Assembly (NCBI GenBank): GCA_013297885.1 | Contig: JAAFIR010000016.1 | Location: 38,145 to 102,144 of the forward strand | DNA from: Leptospirales bacterium | Lineage (GTDB): Bacteria; Spirochaetota; Leptospiria; Leptospirales; Leptospiraceae | Length of the DNA: 64,000 nt | Reading direction: 5' to 3' | Shown here: piece by piece, positions 27,729-38,672 of the stretch | How positions within the stretch are numbered: position 1 is the stretch's first letter | Layout of the letters: each line of letters begins with the position of its first letter | Translations under genes and position numbers: made by a program | Notes under the pieces: model-generated | Told to the model about the DNA's origin: nothing | The model's database searches: none | What the model saw: only the letters and a program-made list of their open reading frames with translations

Positions 27729-28499
27729 ATGAAACTATACATAATTTTATTTTATTTCCTATTTATTATTTTTTCTTTTGGTGAGGACTTTGAAATTTAC
27801 AAAGTTCAGAAAGGTGATACTTTATCAAAAATCTGTAAAGTGCATCTTTCAAACCCTAAACAATGGCGTGAGTTATTAAATTATAATTCCATTCCAAGTC
27901 CAAATTTAATTAAACCAGGATCAGAATTAAAAATACCGGCTTCACTTAGAAAACAACAAACACAAGTTGAAGCCGAGCCAATAGCAAAAGTTTTAGATAA
28001 AGTTGGAATTTTAAAAATTAAATTTTTAAAAAAAGAAGATTGGAATGAAATTGAAAAAAACCAATTCTTAAATGAAGATGACATTATTAGAACAGCTGAA
28101 AGCTCAAAAGCTGAAATAAATTTTAATATTGAGCCAAATTCAATAATCTTGCTTGATGAACTCAGCATTTTAAAAGTTAAGAAAGATATTATATCAACTA
28201 TTGAATTAAAATTAGGAGGAGCTAATATTAAATCTAAACATTCTAATATGGATAAAACTAAAGTAAAAGTAAATACTACTTCTTCAATTTGTGAAGTTAA
28301 AGGTGAAGAAGCAGAAATTTATTCCGATGAAAAAAAAGCTAAATATGCATCCTATAAAGGAAAACTAAATGTATCTGCTCAAAATGAAACAGTTGTTGTT
28401 CCTGAGGGATATGGAACTGTCGTAATAAATGGTCAACCTCCTGGTAAACCATTTAAAATTTTAGATAAAGTAACTATAACACCGATAAAGAAAAACTAA
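27729..28499 (+). CDS. exported LysM-FecR-like protein (paralogue 2)
   Basis: 256 residues with a signal peptide (MKLYIILFYFLFIIFSFGED) and the same LysM domain layout as the protein at 26141-26917 (YKVQKGDTLSKICKVHLSNP, IKPGSELKIPASLR). The second half is the same FecR-like domain, but the VRGTEF hallmark is replaced by CEVKGEEAEIY. So this copy has diverged in the part most conserved in FecR proteins. Both copies end with PxGxPFKILDKVTITPIK-type tails. It is followed by the Ig-like protein after a single base, within a likely operon of the regulator and kinase. Confidence 0.8.
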   Translation: MKLYIILFYFLFIIFSFGEDFEIYKVQKGDTLSKICKVHLSNPKQWRELLNYNSIPSPNLIKPGSELKIPASLRKQQTQVEAEPIAKVLDKVGILKIKFLKKEDWNEIEKNQFLNEDDIIRTAESSKAEINFNIEPNSIILLDELSILKVKKDIISTIELKLGGANIKSKHSNMDKTKVKVNTTSSICEVKGEEAEIYSDEKKAKYASYKGKLNVSAQNETVVVPEGYGTVVINGQPPGKPFKILDKVTITPIKKN

Positions 28500-28500
28500 C

Positions 28501-29598
28501 ATGAAATATATAATTTATTTTTTTACAATTTTATTTGCCCTTACTTCTGAAGATAAAGGAAGATTTATTTCTATTGATTGGGAAAAAATTCCCGAAGCTA
28601 AGGAATACATATTACAAATTTCAAATTCCTCTGATTTTAAAAAAATCATTTATCAAGTCAAAACCAAAGATTCATCAGTTAAATTAAAACCTAGTCCGGA
28701 TTATAAATTTGGTAGAATTGGTGCAATTGACAAAAATGATGTCCGAGGAGAATTTTCTGATATTTTTGAAGTTGAACAAAGAATTATTGAACCAAAAGTT
28801 TTTTTTCCTCTTGCTGAAAATATTTTACCAAAAGAACACTTAATCAAGTTAGAAGTTAAAGAAGAAAATCGAAGTAGTACTTTTTTTAAATTGAATGATG
28901 ACGACTGGAGACATTATAATGAAGGGATTATACTTTCAAAAGAAGGAAAAAATCTTATTCAATATTATTCTGCTAATCAATTAGGTAAAAAAGAAGAATT
29001 TAAAAATAAAACTTATATTTTAGATAGCAAAGCTCCAATTGTTTATATTAAATTTAATGAAACAAATTCAACTGATTCAAGAATTTATTACACAAATAAG
29101 AACACTAAAATAGAAATAAAAGCTTTAGATGAATTTTCAGATGTTAAAGAGTTGCAGGTTTTTTTAAATACAAATTTAAAATCAATACCTGTGGATTTAG
29201 ATAATGATACTTTTACAATTCCAAATAATCTACATGGAGAATTAATTCAATTAGCAGTTTATGTTGAAGATCGTTTAGGAAATAAAAATATTATTTATAG
29301 AAATTTAAGACATGATATTGAACCACCTTTACTTGATATTATACTTAGAACGAATAATGATCTAGAAAATTATTTAGTTTCAATTGAGCTAGATTCTATC
29401 GATGTTATTTCTGGTGTAAATAAAATTTACTACTCTATTAATTCTGAAAATTATCTACCATATTTTGATAAAATTTATTTTAATCAAGAAGGTGAATATA
29501 TTTTAAAATTTTATGCTGTGGATAATGTAGGAAATAGAAGTGATTTACAAATTGAAAAAATTAAAATACCCAAAAAAAAAATTAAGGTTCAAAATTGA
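28501..29598 (+). CDS. exported Ig-like/FN3-like protein with OmpL47-type repeats
   Basis: 365 residues with a short signal peptide ([18 protein letters not shown]). The first domain ([20 protein letters not shown]) has the look of a fibronectin-III-like strand set, common in kinase-linked exported proteins. The later part has repeats ending [12 protein letters not shown] and [12 protein letters not shown], the Y-x-x-D-x-x-G-N pattern of OmpL47/Big-type domains. No enzymatic motif is seen. It lies between LysM-FecR and the hybrid kinase with 1-base and 4-base junctions, so all are probably made together and may share the envelope-sensing job. Confidence 0.65.
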   Translation: MKYIIYFFTILFALTSEDKGRFISIDWEKIPEAKEYILQISNSSDFKKIIYQVKTKDSSVKLKPSPDYKFGRIGAIDKNDVRGEFSDIFEVEQRIIEPKVFFPLAENILPKEHLIKLEVKEENRSSTFFKLNDDDWRHYNEGIILSKEGKNLIQYYSANQLGKKEEFKNKTYILDSKAPIVYIKFNETNSTDSRIYYTNKNTKIEIKALDEFSDVKELQVFLNTNLKSIPVDLDNDTFTIPNNLHGELIQLAVYVEDRLGNKNIIYRNLRHDIEPPLLDIILRTNNDLENYLVSIELDSIDVISGVNKIYYSINSENYLPYFDKIYFNQEGEYILKFYAVDNVGNRSDLQIEKIKIPKKKIKVQN

Positions 29599-31730
29599 AA
29601 TTTAGATTAAATATTTTTTTTCAATCTTTAATTTTATTAAGTTTAATTTCACTTGGTTCAAGCATAACAGTAGTTTATATCTTTAAAAATTTTGCTAAAA
29701 CTATAATTGAAGATGATATTTTTGAAAAATATTTAAAAGAAACTGAATTTATAACTAGAAATTTGGAACCAATTCTTACTAATTATGAACATAAAATAAG
29801 TTTATGTTTAACAAAAGAATCATTATGTGATACAAATTTTATTCAACCTGATAAATTTAAAAAAAAAGATGGTATTGAAAATCTTGAAACAATTTACAAA
29901 GAAAAGTTTTATTCTTCAGAAAAAACAGGTGAGATTTATTTAGTCAATTTAGTTGATGATAAAGAAAAGTATTGGATCAATCTTAGACAAATTTATGACG
30001 CTTTAATTGATATTTCTGTTAGTAAGGAAGATTATATTCTACTATTAAATAAAGATGGTAGAGTAGTTTTAAATATTAGTAGCCCTTATGAAATAGGTAA
30101 GTTTTTAACTATAGACAACGATACAAAAGCAAAATTAGATATAGATATTACTAGCAGTAGTTTTTATATGATAGATCAAGTTACAAAATTAAAAACTATG
30201 AACTTGTTTCATACACTTCCATATCTTAATTTAAAATTAGTAGTGGGAAATGAAAACAAAGTAGTTTTTTTTGATTTAAATAAAATAGAAAATTTTTTAT
30301 ATAAAATAATTTTAATTTTAGTTCCTTCAATTATTTTAATTGCTTATATCATTTCTAGATACCAAACAAAACGTATAGAAAAAATTTCAACTGCAATAAA
30401 AGAAATTAATAAAGAAAATTATAATTATAGGATCTCTAAAGAAAAACATTTATTCGAAGATGAAGTTGAAGATTTAATTGGATCTTTTAACCAAACTGCT
30501 TCTGAGTTGGAGAGATTTAACAAGATGAACATTGATAAAATTCTAGATATGAATACTAAACTAGTTGAATCAAATTATGAACTTGCTGAAGCTAAATCTC
30601 TTGCTGAAAGGGCAAATAAAGCAAAAACAGTTTTTTTAGCGAATATGAGTCATGATATTCGCACACCATTAAATGCAATTATTGGTTATACACAGCTTTT
30701 AAATTCAAATGAGGAGTTCCAAAAATTACCTGAAGAATTTATAACAAGCCTTGCAAATATTGAACTCAGTGGAAAAAATCTTGCTGAGCTAATTAATAAT
30801 ATATTAGACTTATCAAAAATAGAAGCTGGAAAAATGGAGATTTATGAGGAAAGTATTAATTTAAAAATTTTAGTTCAAAGTATTTACTCAATAAATAAAT
30901 CTCTTTTAGATAAAAAAAATTTAGAATTTATTTATTCAGTAGATACAGAACTTCCAGAATTTATAAAAGTTGATAGAACAAAATTAAATCAAGTGCTTAT
31001 GAATTTAGTAAGTAATGCAATTAAATTTTCCAAAGAATCCAGTAAAATTTATTTAAAAGCTAAAAAAGCCACAGGTAATATTATGTTTGAAGTGAAAGAT
31101 GAAGGAATTGGTATTCCTAAAGAAAAACATAAATCAGTTTTTCAAGCTTTTGAACAAACAGATAGTAGTGTGACCAGTAAATTTGGTGGAACAGGACTTG
31201 GATTAAATATTGTAAAAAAAATTGTAGAGTTGTTAAAAGGGAAAATTGAACTTGAATCAGAAGTTGGACAAGGTTCAAACTTCAAAGTTACAATTCCACT
31301 CCAAGTTTCGGCACTAGAAAAAGAAATTCAAAAAAATTTAGTTAAACTAAATTTTAATTTTAAATACACTGTTTTAGTAATTGATGATAATTCTATGAAC
31401 TATGATATTTTAAAATTTCATTTAAAAAAAATTGGATTAAAAAGTAATTATGCCGAAGACGGTGAAGTTGGACTTCAAAAAGCAATCCATGAAAAACCAG
31501 ATCTAATTTTACTAGATATTCATATGCCAAAAATGAATGGAATTCAAGTTAGAAAAGCTTTGATAAGCAGAAAAGATACTTCCTCAATTCCTGTTATAGT
31601 AATGTCAGCTGATGTGTTTAGTGAAAATAAAAAAGAAGCTATAGAAGTTTCATTTACAGATTTTGTTTCAAAACCTATCGATTTTAAAGAATTAAATGAA
31701 GTTTTAATTAAATACCTAAAAATTGATTAA
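29595..31730 (+). CDS. hybrid sensor histidine kinase with receiver domain
   Basis: 711 residues. A transmembrane helix is near residues 8-30, an extracytoplasmic sensor of ~200 residues (Cache-like, no recognisable ligand motif) follows, then a second helix around [18 protein letters not shown] and a HAMP region. The HisKA phosphorylation site is His353 ([11 protein letters not shown]). The ATPase domain has [24 protein letters not shown] and [14 protein letters not shown]-terminal receiver has VIDDNSMN and Asp641 ([11 protein letters not shown]). The TTG start overlaps the previous TGA stop. The response regulator at 27060 is the probable output. Confidence 0.93.
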   Translation: MKFRLNIFFQSLILLSLISLGSSITVVYIFKNFAKTIIEDDIFEKYLKETEFITRNLEPILTNYEHKISLCLTKESLCDTNFIQPDKFKKKDGIENLETIYKEKFYSSEKTGEIYLVNLVDDKEKYWINLRQIYDALIDISVSKEDYILLLNKDGRVVLNISSPYEIGKFLTIDNDTKAKLDIDITSSSFYMIDQVTKLKTMNLFHTLPYLNLKLVVGNENKVVFFDLNKIENFLYKIILILVPSIILIAYIISRYQTKRIEKISTAIKEINKENYNYRISKEKHLFEDEVEDLIGSFNQTASELERFNKMNIDKILDMNTKLVESNYELAEAKSLAERANKAKTVFLANMSHDIRTPLNAIIGYTQLLNSNEEFQKLPEEFITSLANIELSGKNLAELINNILDLSKIEAGKMEIYEESINLKILVQSIYSINKSLLDKKNLEFIYSVDTELPEFIKVDRTKLNQVLMNLVSNAIKFSKESSKIYLKAKKATGNIMFEVKDEGIGIPKEKHKSVFQAFEQTDSSVTSKFGGTGLGLNIVKKIVELLKGKIELESEVGQGSNFKVTIPLQVSALEKEIQKNLVKLNFNFKYTVLVIDDNSMNYDILKFHLKKIGLKSNYAEDGEVGLQKAIHEKPDLILLDIHMPKMNGIQVRKALISRKDTSSIPVIVMSADVFSENKKEAIEVSFTDFVSKPIDFKELNEVLIKYLKID

Positions 31731-32668
31731 TTTCTACCAGACTTCTTTTTTAAATTATTTATATCAATTTCTCTAAATAAATTATCATAAGGATAATTAA
31801 TCATTTCTTTATACTGTTGCTTTGCTTTTTCAATATCAAAAATTCTTTCTGAAAGTTTTGCAAAATAAAAATGTGCTGTTTTAAAATAATAAAAATCTTT
31901 TTGTTTAAAATCTTCAAATGGAATTTGGATAAATAAGTTAAATGATTTAGAATCTTCTTTTTTTAAATAATGAAAAATCGCTTTTGCAATTTTAAAACTA
32001 GTCAAATCATTTGACTCTTCAATTTTTTTTAAAATTCTTAAAGCTCTTGATTCCATTTGGTCTTCATAACCAAGAATCATCAGTAAAATTAATGAATCGT
32101 TTTCATATGGATTGTATTCATGTGATTTAATTAAATAGTATTCGGCTTTTTTTCTATTTTTAAAAAAAATTTCTATATCAGCAAGATGAATATAAGTTCT
32201 ATGATAAACTGGGAGAAGTTCAACAGATTTTAAAAATTCAGTTTTTGATTTTTCAAATTTTTTTGTGATAAAATAAAATCTTCCCAAATTGTATCTAGCT
32301 TGAAAATGAAGTGGATCAAAATTTCTAATTGCTTCAAGTTTATTTATTCCCAAATCAAAATTTCCTTCTTCAAATTCTTTTATTGCTTGGTTATGAAACT
32401 CACCTAAATTAGTAAATTTTTCTCCATTATAAAAAAAGTCAATTCTAGATTCAGGAGGTTTTTCTTTTAAACCTTTTCCTTTACAAATGATAAAATCATT
32501 TCTATTTCGAACAAAACTTCCTCTTGCAGAATACATTTCACTGTAATTTTCATTATCAGGATATAAAATTGTATTAAATTCTTCTTTTCCAATTTGAATC
32601 GATTGTGAAACTAAATCAAATGAAATTAAAAATAGAAATTGTAATAGTAATAAAAAAAATGGCTTCAT
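31727..32668 (-). CDS. exported TPR-repeat protein
   Basis: 313 residues with a signal peptide ([20 protein letters not shown]). After ~65 unclear residues the rest consists of TPR-like helix pairs: [41 protein letters not shown] and [20 protein letters not shown]. These mediate protein-protein contacts; the partner is unknown. The stop overlaps the kinase stop by 4 bases (convergent). Its start codon overlaps that of ccmA on the other strand (bases 32666-32669, CATG). No Shine-Dalgarno sequence is visible upstream of this start. Confidence 0.75.
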   Translation of the reverse strand: MKPFFLLLLQFLFLISFDLVSQSIQIGKEEFNTILYPDNENYSEMYSARGSFVRNRNDFIICKGKGLKEKPPESRIDFFYNGEKFTNLGEFHNQAIKEFEEGNFDLGINKLEAIRNFDPLHFQARYNLGRFYFITKKFEKSKTEFLKSVELLPVYHRTYIHLADIEIFFKNRKKAEYYLIKSHEYNPYENDSLILLMILGYEDQMESRALRILKKIEESNDLTSFKIAKAIFHYLKKEDSKSFNLFIQIPFEDFKQKDFYYFKTAHFYFAKLSERIFDIEKAKQQYKEMINYPYDNLFREIDINNLKKKSGRN

Positions 32669-33284
32669 GGAAGATTTAGTTCTTAGATGTAAAAATCTTA
32701 ATTATAATATCGGTTATAAAAAAATTTTCCAAAACTTAAACTTTGAAATTTTTAAAAATGATAAAATTTTACTTCAAGGGGAAAATGGGGTAGGAAAATC
32801 AACCCTTCTTCAGTTAATTTTAAATTATAATAAAAATTCATCTTTTGAATTTAAAACAAACAAAAACCAAAACCATCTTTCATATCTTGGTCATAAAAAT
32901 GGGTATTATGCAAATTTAAGCCTTTCTACAAACCTAGAATATTTTAATTCTATTTTAAATTTTCCAATTTCCAAAGAAATAATTCTTAATTATTTAAAAT
33001 TATTTAATTTAGAAAAAAGAATTTCAGATAAAATTTCTATATTTTCTGAGGGAATGAAAAAAAAAGTTGGAATCATCCGAGCATTAATTTCGAAACCAAG
33101 TTTATTATTACTAGATGAACCGTTTAATTCATTAGATGAAAATTCATGTAATGTACTAACAAAACTTTTAAAAGAAGAATTTCAAAATTCTAGCATATTA
33201 ATTGTTTCTCATGATCCAAAGCCAGTTTTAGAATTTGCAAATAAAAAAATGATATTAAAAGATAAATCGATTCAGTATGTTTAA
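32667..33284 (+). CDS. ccmA: heme exporter ATP-binding protein CcmA
   Basis: 205-residue ABC ATPase. Walker A is GENGVGKST (residues ~38-46), the signature ISIFSEGMKKKVGI, Walker B LLLLDEPFNSLDENS and SILIVSHDPKP. The size and the neighbours (ccmB and ccmC directly downstream) identify it as the ATPase of the CcmABC complex, used with CcmE to deliver haem for cytochrome c maturation. The start codon is shared head to head with the TPR gene, and no Shine-Dalgarno sequence is seen. It overlaps ccmB by 8 bases. Confidence 0.9.
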   Translation: MEDLVLRCKNLNYNIGYKKIFQNLNFEIFKNDKILLQGENGVGKSTLLQLILNYNKNSSFEFKTNKNQNHLSYLGHKNGYYANLSLSTNLEYFNSILNFPISKEIILNYLKLFNLEKRISDKISIFSEGMKKKVGIIRALISKPSLLLLDEPFNSLDENSCNVLTKLLKEEFQNSSILIVSHDPKPVLEFANKKMILKDKSIQYV

Positions 33285-33936
33285 AGCAATTTTATTTAAA
33301 GAATTAAAATTACTTGGCTCCCTTTTAAACAGAATTTTATCTTTTTTAGTTTTGGTTTTATCACTTTTTTTTATTTATCATTTTGCCTTAGAAAAAAATT
33401 CAAAACTTAGTATTGAATCTTTAATTGGAATTAAATGGACAACTATTTTTATTTTATCTTATATTTTAATTTCTCAAATCACTGAGGATGAAAAAGAATC
33501 TGGTGCTTTTGAAATAAATCAAATTTATATTTCCAGAAGTTTTGAATTTATTTCCAAATCCATTTTATGTTTTGTTGGACTATTTATTGTATTTCTAATA
33601 GAGAACTTTTTTATTTTGATTTTATTCGAAGAAGGTAAAATTTATTTTAATAAATTTCAATTTGTATTTATATTTCATTCTATTTTACCAATTTTGTCTT
33701 TAAGTTTTCTTGGAATTTTAGCATCTGAACTTGGTTATGAAACCGAAAAAAAAGAGTTGATTTTACCAATTTTACTCATTCCACTCATAATACCTGTTTT
33801 ATTATTAACAATTCAATCTGAAACCAAACTTATTTTATCCGGAGAATTCCAAATCTATTCAATGCTAGTACTTTTTTCCTTTTCTATTTTGTACCTATCT
33901 TTAGGATTGATTTTGAAAGAGTATATTTTATCATGA
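33277..33936 (+). CDS. ccmB: heme exporter membrane protein CcmB
   Basis: 219 residues with about six hydrophobic helices. The amino end [20 protein letters not shown] is typical of CcmB permeases, and the segment [18 protein letters not shown] contains the conserved ExExGx-leucine/isoleucine pattern after the second helix. It forms the membrane part of the CcmABC transporter. Its 8-base overlap with ccmA and 4-base overlap with ccmC show one operon. Confidence 0.87.
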   Translation: MFKAILFKELKLLGSLLNRILSFLVLVLSLFFIYHFALEKNSKLSIESLIGIKWTTIFILSYILISQITEDEKESGAFEINQIYISRSFEFISKSILCFVGLFIVFLIENFFILILFEEGKIYFNKFQFVFIFHSILPILSLSFLGILASELGYETEKKELILPILLIPLIIPVLLLTIQSETKLILSGEFQIYSMLVLFSFSILYLSLGLILKEYILS

Positions 33937-34616
33937 AACTAAATTCTATTTTTATTTATCTAATCTATTTTTTATTGTTAATCATTTTTCCTCTTGCAGT
34001 TTTGGTATCACTAAATTATCCAAATGTAATTTTGGAACAAGGCACTGCACATAGAATTTTTTATTTTCATGTTTCAGTTGCTTGGGTTTCACTTTATTCT
34101 CCAATTTTTTCAAGTTTTTTTTCACTGGTTTACTTAATTAAAAAAGATTTAAAATTTGATCTGTATGCATTTAGTTTAAACCAAATTGGATTTTTATTTG
34201 CAATTGCTGTTTTGTATTCTGGACCAATTTGGGCAAATTCCGCTTGGGGAACTTATTGGGATTTTACTGATGCTCGCCTTCAAAGTTTTTTAATTTTAGT
34301 AATTTCTTTAATTGCTTATTTTTTATTTAGAAATTTCATTTCTGATCCATTTAAAAGAGCTAAACTTTCTTCTTTTTTAAGTATTTTATGTTCCTTAAAT
34401 GCAATTCTCACTTGGGGTGCAATTCGTTGGATCGAAAATCCAGGAAATCACCCAGGATCAGTTCTTGGAAAATCAGGAATGGACAAAGATATGAAATTAA
34501 CATTTTGGTTAAATGTTTTGGCTTATCATATTTTATTTTTAAATTTACTAATTATCATGATTCGAAAAAATAAACTAGAATATAAATTAGAGGAAATTCG
34601 TGCAAATAACTTATAA
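33933..34616 (+). CDS. ccmC: heme handling protein CcmC
   Basis: 227 residues with six hydrophobic helices and the tryptophan-rich haem motif [20 protein letters not shown] conserved [12 protein letters not shown]is precedes it and another His-containing loop ([11 protein letters not shown]) follows, the two axial haem ligands in the family. It loads haem onto CcmE for cytochrome c assembly. No ccmE, ccmF or ccmH is in the window; the next gene is purC, whose start lies 17 bases inside ccmC. Confidence 0.92.
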   Translation: MKLNSIFIYLIYFLLLIIFPLAVLVSLNYPNVILEQGTAHRIFYFHVSVAWVSLYSPIFSSFFSLVYLIKKDLKFDLYAFSLNQIGFLFAIAVLYSGPIWANSAWGTYWDFTDARLQSFLILVISLIAYFLFRNFISDPFKRAKLSSFLSILCSLNAILTWGAIRWIENPGNHPGSVLGKSGMDKDMKLTFWLNVLAYHILFLNLLIIMIRKNKLEYKLEEIRANNL

Positions 34617-35439
34617 AGGCAAAGTTAGAGATGTATATGATTTAGGTGATAAATTATTCATCACATCTTCAGATAGAATTTCTGCGTTTGATGTTGTATT
34701 TGATGAATTAGTTACAGGAAAAGGCATTTTACTCAATTCCATTTCCAATTTATGGTTTAATTATTTTAAAGAAATTCCAAATCATATTTTAGAAACTGTG
34801 CTTTCTAATTTTCCAAAAGAATTCCAAAAAGAAGAATTTAGAGACAGATCCATTCTTGTAAAAAAATGCAAACGAGTAGATTATGAGTGTGTAGTCAGAG
34901 GTTATATTTCTGGTTCAGCTTTTAAAGAATACAAAGAACATGGAACAATTGCAAAAAAGAAAATTTCAGAAGCTTATAAAGAATCTGAAAAATTGCCAGA
35001 ACCAATTTTTACACCGGCAGTAAAAAACGATACAGGTCATGATGAAAATATTTCTGAAGAAGAATTAAAATCAAGAGTTGGAGAAGAATTATTTTTAAAA
35101 CTAAAAAATTATTCGTTAGAAATTTATACCAAAGCACATGATAAATTAAAAAACCAAGGTCTCATTTTATGTGATACAAAATTTGAATTTGGTTTTGATA
35201 ATGAAAAATTAATTTTAATAGATGAACTTCTCACACCAGATTCTTCTCGTTATTGGGATATGGATTCTTATCAAACTGGAATTTCTCCACCTAGTTTAGA
35301 TAAACAAATTCTCAGAAATTATTTAGAAACACTTGACTGGAACAAAAATCCACCAGCACCAAAATTGCCACTAGATATAATTGAAAAAGTTTTACACAAA
35401 TACAAAGAATTACAGGAAAGAATAAAAAAATGTTTGTAG
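34600..35439 (+). CDS. purC: SAICAR synthetase
   Basis: 279 residues. Joins CAIR and aspartate to give SAICAR in purine synthesis. Conserved blocks: [57 protein letters not shown] and [20 protein letters not shown], then TPDSSRYWD. The start is GTG at 34600 with GAGGAA just upstream, inside the end of ccmC. It forms an operon with purS and purQ through 10- and 4-base overlaps. Confidence 0.97.
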   Translation: MQITYKGKVRDVYDLGDKLFITSSDRISAFDVVFDELVTGKGILLNSISNLWFNYFKEIPNHILETVLSNFPKEFQKEEFRDRSILVKKCKRVDYECVVRGYISGSAFKEYKEHGTIAKKKISEAYKESEKLPEPIFTPAVKNDTGHDENISEEELKSRVGEELFLKLKNYSLEIYTKAHDKLKNQGLILCDTKFEFGFDNEKLILIDELLTPDSSRYWDMDSYQTGISPPSLDKQILRNYLETLDWNKNPPAPKLPLDIIEKVLHKYKELQERIKKCL

Positions 35440-35678
35440 GAAAAATAAATATTACTCTTAAAGAATCAGTTTTAGACCCGCAAGGTCAAACTGTAAAAAA
35501 AGTTTTACACGACCTTGGAGAAAATTCAGTTCAGGACATTCGAGTTGGAAAGTACATTGAAGTAAAACTAGATTCCAAAAATTTAGAGCAAGCAAAACTC
35601 GATGCAGATAGACTTTGTAAAACTATTTTAGTAAATGAAGTAATTGAGTCTTACCAAATTGAGGTAAGCCAAATATGA
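35430..35678 (+). CDS. purS: FGAM synthase subunit PurS
   Basis: 82 residues, the expected length for PurS, with [20 protein letters not shown] and the [11 protein letters not shown] strand. PurS bridges PurL and PurQ in the multi-subunit formylglycinamidine ribonucleotide synthase. purL itself is not in the window. The start is ATG inside the last codons of purC, and the stop overlaps purQ by 4 bases. Confidence 0.95.
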   Translation: MFVGKINITLKESVLDPQGQTVKKVLHDLGENSVQDIRVGKYIEVKLDSKNLEQAKLDADRLCKTILVNEVIESYQIEVSQI

Positions 35679-36337
35679 AATCTGCTGTGATTCAATTTCC
35701 CGGATCCAATTGTGATAGAGATATTTTTTATATTTTAGAAAAATACTATTCTCACAAAGTAGATATGATTTGGCATAAAGAAAATTTTGAAAACAAATAT
35801 GATTTGGTTGTGATTCCAGGTGGATTTTCTTATGGAGATTATCTCAGAACAGGTGCAATGGCTCGTTATGCTGTTGCAATGAATTCATTAAAACCTCATA
35901 TTGACAAAGGTGGAATGGTGCTTGGAATTTGTAATGGATTTCAAATTTTAACTGAAGCAAAACTTCTGCCCGGAGCACTCACAAGAAACAAAAACTTAAA
36001 ACATATCTGCAAAAATGTAAATTTAATTAAAGGCTCAAATGAAAATGATTTGACAAAAAAAATTAAAGAAGATAAAATTTTAGATGTACCTATCTCACAT
36101 GGTGAAGGTTGTTTTTATGCGGATTCAGAAACCCTAAATGAATTAAATTATGAAAACAGAATTTTATTCAAATACTTTGGCGAAAATCCAAATGGCTCAG
36201 TTGAAAATATTGCAGGAATAACTTCAAAAAATTTTAAGATAGCAGGACTTATGCCTCATCCTGAGAGAGCAGTTGAAGAAATTTCTGGTTCTACAGATGG
36301 AAAAATTATATTTGATTCTTTTTTTAATTTAAACTAG
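35675..36337 (+). CDS. purQ: FGAM synthase glutaminase subunit PurQ
   Basis: 220-residue class I glutamine amidotransferase that supplies ammonia to PurL. Amino end [13 protein letters not shown], the nucleophile Cys in [13 protein letters not shown], and the His/Glu pair in [12 protein letters not shown] are all visible. The length matches PurQ of the PurS-dependent type. It ends the purC-purS-purQ block; glgC follows 9 bases later and could be read through. Confidence 0.97.
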   Translation: MKSAVIQFPGSNCDRDIFYILEKYYSHKVDMIWHKENFENKYDLVVIPGGFSYGDYLRTGAMARYAVAMNSLKPHIDKGGMVLGICNGFQILTEAKLLPGALTRNKNLKHICKNVNLIKGSNENDLTKKIKEDKILDVPISHGEGCFYADSETLNELNYENRILFKYFGENPNGSVENIAGITSKNFKIAGLMPHPERAVEEISGSTDGKIIFDSFFNLN

Positions 36338-36346
36338 GTAAACAGA

Positions 36347-37603
36347 ATGAAACTAAGTCCAATACATAAAAAAAAAGTTTTAGTATTAATACTAGGCGGT
36401 GGAAAAGGAACAAGACTTCTTCCACTAACAGAAAAAAGATCAAAGCCTGCAGTTGGTTTTGGTGGCAAATACAGATTAGTTGATATTCCAATTTCCAATG
36501 CGTTAAATTCTGGATTTGAACAAATTTTTGTTCTAACTCAGTTTAATTCTTATTCACTAAATCGTCATATTTCAAGAACTTATAATTTTCAGTCTATTCA
36601 CAAACAAGGTTTTGTAGAAATTATTGCAGCAGAGCAAACTATTTCCAATCTCAATTGGTTTGAAGGAACTGCAGATGCTGTGAGAAAAGTTTTACCAAAT
36701 TTAGATGATTACAAATCAGATTATATCATCATTCTCTCTGGTGACCAACTTTATAATATGGACTTAAATGAATTTATGGAAATGCATTTATCTGACCCAG
36801 AAAATCAAGTTACGATTGCTTCAACTCCTGTTAAAGAAGATATTGTGTCTGGTCTTGGAATTCTCAAAAAAGACAATTCAAACTGGATAACTGGTTTCTA
36901 CGAAAAACCAAAAGATCTTTCAGAGGTGGAAAGTTTTCAACAGCAAAATGGAACTTATCTTGCTTCGATGGGAATTTATTTGTTTAATACAAATACATTA
37001 AAAGAATTATTAAACGATCCAAGTTTTACAGATTTTGGAAAAGAGATCATTCCAAATGCTTTAAAAACTCATAAAGTTAAAACTTATGTTTATGATGGCT
37101 ACTGGGAAGATATTGGAACTATCAAAGCTTTTTTTGAAGCAAACCTAATGCTCACAGATGATTTCCCAAAATTTAATTTGTATTTAGAGGCAACACCATT
37201 TTACACAAGAGCAAGAGCACTTCCACCAACGAAAGTAAACGGTGCTAACATTACTAGAACCATTTTATCAGAGGGTTGTATTATAAATCATTCCACAATT
37301 TATCGAGCAGTGATTGGAGTTCGTCAAGTAATTGATTCTGGAACAAGCATTGAAAATTCTGTTATCTTAGGTGCAGATTCTTATGGTACTTTTGACAAAA
37401 AGGGTCTTGGTGTTCCTGTGGGAATTGGAAAAAATTGTATCATCAAAAATGCAATTATAGATAAAGATTGTTATATTGGTTCTGATGTAAAATTAATTAA
37501 TAAAAATAATTATGAAAACTACCAAGATGAATATGTTCATATTTCAGATGGAATTATTATCATTCCAAGAAGAGGTGTGATTCCAAATGGTTATGAAATT
37601 TGA
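36347..37603 (+). CDS. glgC: glucose-1-phosphate adenylyltransferase
   Basis: 418 residues making ADP-glucose for glycogen. The pyrophosphorylase signature LGGGKGTRLLPLTEKRSKPA is at the amino end, with GTADAVRK, SGDQLYNMDL and FYEKPKDLS in the catalytic part. A left-handed beta-helix C-terminal domain (GCIINHSTIYRAVIGVRQ, ENSVILGADSY) completes the protein. The length is normal. Allosteric effector preference cannot be read. It closes the ccm-pur-glg run; repeat element copy 7 starts 2 bases after the stop. Confidence 0.94.
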   Translation: MKLSPIHKKKVLVLILGGGKGTRLLPLTEKRSKPAVGFGGKYRLVDIPISNALNSGFEQIFVLTQFNSYSLNRHISRTYNFQSIHKQGFVEIIAAEQTISNLNWFEGTADAVRKVLPNLDDYKSDYIIILSGDQLYNMDLNEFMEMHLSDPENQVTIASTPVKEDIVSGLGILKKDNSNWITGFYEKPKDLSEVESFQQQNGTYLASMGIYLFNTNTLKELLNDPSFTDFGKEIIPNALKTHKVKTYVYDGYWEDIGTIKAFFEANLMLTDDFPKFNLYLEATPFYTRARALPPTKVNGANITRTILSEGCIINHSTIYRAVIGVRQVIDSGTSIENSVILGADSYGTFDKKGLGVPVGIGKNCIIKNAIIDKDCYIGSDVKLINKNNYENYQDEYVHISDGIIIIPRRGVIPNGYEI

Positions 37604-37605
37604 TT

Positions 37606-37719
37606 GGGCGATTCATTGCTTAGTATCGCCTAATACTGATTAGTCGAAACTAATCAATGACCGAGCTTTTCGCTACTTCCTAAGACTGCTGTCTTAGGAA
37701 ACGCTGTAATCTCTATCGC
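37606..37719 (+). repeat. structured intergenic element, copy 7
   Basis: Starts GGGCGATTCATTG 2 bases after the glgC stop. Arm 1 is compound: outer TCATTG/CAATGA, an AGTAT/AATACT pair, and a perfect TGATTAGT cgaa ACTAATCA hairpin. The centre is ACCGAGCTTTTCGCTACTTC. Arm 2 is a perfect TTCCTAAGAC tgct GTCTTAGGAA. It ends ACGCTGTAATCTCTATCGC. It shows most clearly that arm sequence varies while pairing is kept. Confidence 0.82.
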
Positions 37720-37803
37720 TTTGTATTGAAAAATTATTTTTGAATAATCAAAATTATATTTAATTAATTTTTTTGTTTATTCTTGTTTGATTCCAATCAT
37801 CTT

Positions 37804-38258
37804 CTAAAAATCTTTTCCCACAAAACCTAGGAATAAATCTGCAAATTCAAATAAATTAATTTCGCAACTTACTCCCAAAATAAATCCAGCTCTGAATTTT
37901 ATTCTGCCATAATAATTTTTGGGAACATCATAAATTTGTTTTTCATTTGAAATAAAATAATTTTTTTTCTCAAAATATGACTTGGTTTATCTGAATTAAA
38001 TTTATCAAAATAAAGTTTCTCATAAATACCCAAATTAAAAGTTTTAGAACCCTCTTGAAATTCAAAAAATTGAAATTCAGATGCTTTCCATCCAATCAAT
38101 TCTGTCCCTTGAAATATCCCACCATTCAAATCGCTAATTCCGATTTCAAATCCATATGAAGAATCTATTCCAAATGAAATTATATCAGTTGAGTCATTTA
38201 TCTTATCTTTTAAGCTTGCACTGTTTAAAAATGATAGAATTAAAAAAATTTGATTCAT
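37804..38258 (-). pseudogene. exported protein gene with a -1 frame break at an A8 tract
   Basis: The first frame (38258 down to 37899) codes 119 residues starting MNQIFLILSFLNSASLKD, a signal-like amino end. After NSDKPSHILRKK the protein sense moves to the -1 frame, which reads NYFISNEKQIYDVPKNYYGR and then IKFRAGFILGVSCEINLFEF, ADLFLGFVGKDF and a stop at 37804-37806. The change falls at eight A residues on the coding strand (37961-37968), in the slippery context A AAA AAA. One missing A would explain it as a mutation or assembly error; slippage could still make the full 151-residue product. Family not identified; it resembles small Leptospira exported proteins. Confidence 0.55.
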
Positions 38259-38672
38259 AATTTATTTTAAATTTTTATTTCAAATTCTTTTCTATCTAAA
38301 TCCCAAAAATTCAGATTTCTAAAATTAAAACATTTTCAAAATTTGTTCCTTTGTAAGTTTTAATTAAATCAATTTCATTTCTAAAAATTGGAATCAACTG
38401 AACAAAGATAATATTAGGAAAATGTTCTTTGAAGATGATTTGTTATTCAGTTGTTAAAATTGGAGAGCAAAAATAAATACCCTTAATGATTAGAACTGAA
38501 AAGCAATTTTCTTTCAGTAAAATTAGATATTTTTTCCATTGAAGATAACATTAATTCAATTAGTAGATAAAAAGGATTTAGAAATCAATTGAAAATTTAT
38601 TAGTAAAATTAAAAATTTCAATTAAGTTCGTTTTTTGGAAAACATTTTCAAAACAAAATCAGTTAAATAGAT
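38259..38672. other. 414-base AT-rich gap, no gene seen
   Basis: Very AT-rich, with stops in all frames. The only notable part is the last ~50 bases: AAGTTCGTTTTTTGGAAAAC (38623-38642) recurs nearly unchanged before the DUF1564 pseudogene at 52125-52144. So the duplicated unit included 5' flanking sequence. No terminator, tRNA or repeat element copy was found. Confidence 0.5.
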
